Shown: positions 7,064-8,975 of the stretch, in pieces | Position numbering within the stretch: position 1 is the stretch's first letter | How the letters are laid out: the number at the start of each line of letters is the position of its first letter | DNA from: Actinomycetota bacterium | GTDB taxonomy: Bacteria; Actinomycetota; Actinomycetes; Mycobacteriales; Mycobacteriaceae | Assembly (NCBI GenBank): GCA_005789055.1 | Contig: SYAA01000158.1 | Location: 1 to 8,975, forward strand | Direction of reading: 5' to 3' | Length of the DNA: 8,975 nt | Made by a program: the position numbers and the translations under genes | Notes under the pieces: generated by a model | Told to the model about the DNA's origin: nothing | Seen by the model: the letters and a program-made list of their open reading frames with translations, nothing else | Database searches by the model: none

Positions 7064-7897
7064 ATGAGCGGGCCCAATCCGCCTGATGAGTTCCCGGGAG
7101 GTTCCCCGACCGAGGAGTCCCGGGATGAACTGACCGACACCGGTTTCTCGCGCGCCTATTCGGCACCGGAATCCGAGCAGTACGCGATCGCGCCCTACAT
7201 CCCCGCTGATCTGGAACTCTACGACTACGACAGCTACGACCAGGGCGCCCAGACGCCCGCCGACTTATCGCCGCCAAAGTGGCCGTGGGTGGTTGGCATC
7301 ACGGCCATCATCGCCGCGATCTCGTTGGTGGCCTCGGTGGCGCTGCTGGTGACCCGAACGGACGCCAGCGACGTCGCCTCATCGTCAACCACGACCAGCG
7401 GTCCGCCGATCCAGGACGAGATCACCACGCCGCCACCGCCCCCGCCACCACCCCCGCCGACCAGTGAAGCCCCGCCACCAGAGCCGCCACCGCCGCCGCC
7501 GCCGCCGACCGAGACGGTCACGGTGACGCCGGAACCTGCGCCGGTGGTGGTGCCCCCGCCGCCGCCGCCCGAGCCCCCACCGCCCCCGCCACCGCCGCCC
7601 GCCCCCCCCACGGCGGTCCCGGTGGGCCCCCGGCAGGTGACCTACTCCGTCACCGGCGCCAAGGCGCCAGGTGACATCATCACGGTGACCTACGTCGACG
7701 CCTCGGGCCGGCGTCGCACCCAGCGCAACGTCTACATCCCGTGGTCGTTGACCGTGACGCCGATCTCGACGTCGGATGTCGGCTCGGTGCAGGCCTCCAG
7801 CCTGTTTCTGGTCAGCAGGCTGAACTGCTCCATCACCACTAGCGACGGGACGGTGTTGTCATCGAATCAGAACAATTCCGCGCAGACGAGCTGCTGA
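7064..7897 (+). CDS. mmpS3: MmpS3, MmpS-family membrane protein with long proline-rich linker
   Basis: 277 residues. Residues 1-72 are an acidic, disordered cytosolic part including [10 protein letters not shown] (29-38) and LYDYDSYD (52-59). One transmembrane helix spans about 74-98 (starts WPWVVGI). Residues 123-182 are a proline-rich linker with uninterrupted runs of 10, 8, 6 and 9 prolines. The C-terminal beta-rich MmpS domain (about 189-277) opens [11 protein letters not shown] and ends QTSC, with C255 and C277 as a likely disulfide. This matches M. tuberculosis Rv2198c (299 residues) except in the linker. MmpS proteins usually assist an MmpL lipid exporter; no mmpL is adjacent here or in M. 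tuberculosis, and the exact job of MmpS3 is not evident from sequence. ATG 7064 follows GAAAGAGGA (7046-7054). The stop overlaps the next start by one base. Confidence 0.94.
   Translation: MSGPNPPDEFPGGSPTEESRDELTDTGFSRAYSAPESEQYAIAPYIPADLELYDYDSYDQGAQTPADLSPPKWPWVVGITAIIAAISLVASVALLVTRTDASDVASSSTTTSGPPIQDEITTPPPPPPPPPPTSEAPPPEPPPPPPPPTETVTVTPEPAPVVVPPPPPPEPPPPPPPPPAPPTAVPVGPRQVTYSVTGAKAPGDIITVTYVDASGRRRTQRNVYIPWSLTVTPISTSDVGSVQASSLFLVSRLNCSITTSDGTVLSSNQNNSAQTSC
7430..7609. repeat. Low-complexity proline-codon tract in mmpS3
   Basis: A run of CCG, CCC and CCA codons with no fixed period, encoding four polyproline blocks separated by short Ser/Thr/Val/Glu segments. Long polyproline runs normally need elongation factor EF-P to avoid ribosome stalling. 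Confidence 0.9.
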
Positions 7898-8574
7898 TGG
7901 CCGGTGATCCTGCCGCGGCGGGCCAGACCCGCTCACCGGAGGCGGTAGACCGGGCCATGGTGGCCGTCTGCGGCGCGATCTGGTTGGTGATGCTGGCCAT
8001 GAGCGTCGTCGCCACCGTCGCCCTGGTGCAGCTCGGACGGGGCCGGGACGCTGATCCTGGTGGCCAGTCATCGTGGCTGCTCTACAGCGTCATCGCCGTC
8101 TCCGCTCTGATCATCGCCGGGGCGATTCCGCTGCTGTTGCGGGCTCGGCGAACGGCGCTGGCGGATCCCGGCGCCGGGGCCGGCTCGGGGGAGTCTGGAT
8201 CGGGGGAGTCTGGCTCGGGATCTGGGGCGGCCGATCCGGGTCCGGTATTGCCCATCGAGGCACCTACGGAGAAGCTGCGGGTGTTCGGAACCGCGGTGGA
8301 CCCCTACGCCCGCGAGGCCGCGCCGGCGGCGGTGTCGCGGGTGCCCGCCGCCGTCGTCGACCGGTTGTGGCTGCGCGGCACGACGTCATTGCTGGGGGCG
8401 ATAGGCCTGGCGCTGACCGCCGTCGCTACCGCCACCTATCTGCTGGCAGCGGGTAACGACACCGGAACATGGGTAGCTCTCGGCACCGCCGCCGTCATCA
8501 CCGTGGCGATGCCCGCGATCCTGGTCGCGTTCACGCGCCGCCTCAGCGAGGCCACTGACGCCGTCGAGGGATGA
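7897..8574 (+). CDS. DUF2561-family four-helix membrane protein (Rv2197c-like)
   Basis: 225 residues, function unknown. Four predicted transmembrane helices pair up on either side of a polar loop: about 20-46, 60-82, then 162-186 and 190-213. The loop (83-160) holds a GSGES repeat and a conserved-looking block VVDRLWLRGTTSL (153-165). An N-terminal EAVDRAMVAVCGAIWL has a similar DR-hydrophobic pattern, hinting that the halves may be an old duplication; that is a weak inference. The ATG start shares its A with the TGA stop of mmpS3 (TGATG), so translation is very likely coupled, and the two proteins probably act together in the envelope. The position next to mmpS3 and qcrB equals M. tuberculosis Rv2197c. 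It converges on qcrB with a 34-bp gap that holds only a 10-bp palindrome. Confidence 0.88.
   Translation: MAGDPAAAGQTRSPEAVDRAMVAVCGAIWLVMLAMSVVATVALVQLGRGRDADPGGQSSWLLYSVIAVSALIIAGAIPLLLRARRTALADPGAGAGSGESGSGESGSGSGAADPGPVLPIEAPTEKLRVFGTAVDPYAREAAPAAVSRVPAAVVDRLWLRGTTSLLGAIGLALTAVATATYLLAAGNDTGTWVALGTAAVITVAMPAILVAFTRRLSEATDAVEG
8182..8218. repeat. 15-bp tandem duplication in the DUF2561 gene
   Basis: Units 8182-8196 and 8197-8211 differ at one base. The start of a third copy follows at 8212-8218 (GGCTCGG). It encodes GSGES twice and then GSGSG, a flexible addition to the cytosolic or external loop between helices 2 and 3. Confidence 0.85.
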
Positions 8575-8608
8575 GATCGGCGGCGGTACCGCAGGCTACT
8601 CGTGGGGA

Positions 8609-8975
8609 CTAGTGATACCCGTTTGATCCGTTCGAGCCATTGGACCCGTTCGAGCCGTTGGACCCGTTCGAGCCGTTGCCGTTGTACTCGTGGTCCTGAT
8701 ACTCCTTCAACGCTGTCAGGGCGCGCTGTTCGGAGGTGTGTGCCGCCTCGTTGAGCGCCACGTTCTCGGCGGCCGGATCCGCGGTGAGGAAACTGCCGCG
8801 GCCGGGCTGGCCGGCGGAACCCAGCTTGTTCATTCGCTTCGGCAGCGCGGCACCCTGGTACTCCAGCGGTAGCGGATGGCCGTGATCATCGACCGGCCCC
8901 AGCGGCTGGTGCAACTCGATGTACGCACCGTGTGGAAGCCGCTTGATAATGCCGGTCTCGATTCCGTGCTCGAGC
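8609..8975 (-). CDS. qcrB: QcrB, cytochrome b of the bcc complex (C-terminal 121 residues only)
   Basis: Membrane cytochrome b that oxidises menaquinol in the bcc-aa3 supercomplex. The gene enters from the right edge, and its start, haem-binding helices and quinol sites lie outside the window. The visible part reads [20 protein letters not shown], then [20 protein letters not shown] and [11 protein letters not shown], the hydrophilic C-terminal extension typical of mycobacterial QcrB. It ends in six GSN triplets and GYH before TAG (8611-8609). The extension is non-membrane; the GSN tail should be flexible and is unlikely to be part of the catalytic core. Convergent with the DUF2561 gene. A TTG at 8914 is an internal leucine codon, not a start. 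Confidence 0.93.
   Translation of the reverse strand, partial: LEHGIETGIIKRLPHGAYIELHQPLGPVDDHGHPLPLEYQGAALPKRMNKLGSAGQPGRGSFLTADPAAENVALNEAAHTSEQRALTALKEYQDHEYNGNGSNGSNGSNGSNGSNGSNGYH
8621..8674. repeat. Six 9-bp tandem repeats in the qcrB 3' end
   Basis: Six 9-bp units encode Gly-Ser-Asn on the minus strand. The units alternate in sequence (GTTCGAGCC and GTTGGACCC types), so the underlying period is 18 bp. The array ends 9 bp before the qcrB stop as read on the minus strand. Confidence 0.95.

Noticed and set aside
7234..7611. Glycine-rich minus-strand frame opposite the proline tract, resembling a PE_PGRS-like protein
   Set aside because: It is the mirror of polyproline codons in mmpS3 and has no PE domain or start context.
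8583..8592. 10-bp palindrome GCGGTACCGC between the DUF2561 gene and qcrB as a terminator
   Set aside because: With no loop it cannot form a stable hairpin and no T-run follows; it is plausible by chance at this GC content.

Overview
The window is a high-GC actinobacterial chromosome segment. Nearly every product matches a mycobacterial protein, and the gene order equals the M. tuberculosis block Rv2205c to Rv2196 read in reverse, so the source is very probably a Mycobacterium species in the broad sense. The evidence includes an MmpS3-type protein, the actinobacterial oxidase subunit CtaF, a mycobacterial-type AdoK and a DUF2561 membrane protein. I cannot name the species. The few transcription and translation signals visible fit this group: TANNNT -10 hexamers, GTG starts and one likely leaderless message.

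Layout. 1-849 (+): 3' part of a glycerate kinase gene. 921-1337 (+): A-type iron-sulfur carrier. 1375-1965 (-): single-pass membrane protein with an exported domain (Rv2203 position). 2168-3142 (+): adenosine kinase AdoK. 3202-5133 (-): AsnB, probably the amidotransferase that amidates diaminopimelate in peptidoglycan. 5333-6433 and 6452-6871 (+): CtaC and CtaF, two subunits of the aa3 cytochrome c oxidase. 7064-7897 and 7897-8574 (+): MmpS3 and a DUF2561 membrane protein, with stop and start codons sharing one base. 8609-8975 (-): 3' end of qcrB, cytochrome b of the bcc complex. No gap between genes exceeds about 200 bp.

Biology. The right half belongs to the bcc-aa3 respiratory supercomplex (CtaC, CtaF, QcrB), with envelope proteins (MmpS3, DUF2561) between its parts and a cell-wall modifying enzyme (AsnB) divergent from ctaC. 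The left half is housekeeping metabolism: glycerate, Fe-S assembly and purine salvage.

These are conserved core genes, and I do not see a novel multi-gene system, defence locus, prophage or mobile element. What is unusual is at fine scale. Seven separate short tandem duplications (units of 9, 15, 15, 18, 20, 21 and 27 bp) lie at gene ends, in non-conserved tails or in gene gaps. One array supplies the stop codon of both convergent genes adoK and asnB. Another, just before adoK, can be read as a repeated hydrophobic micro-ORF ending on the adoK start codon. Several perfect inverted repeats sit in promoter regions or gene gaps.
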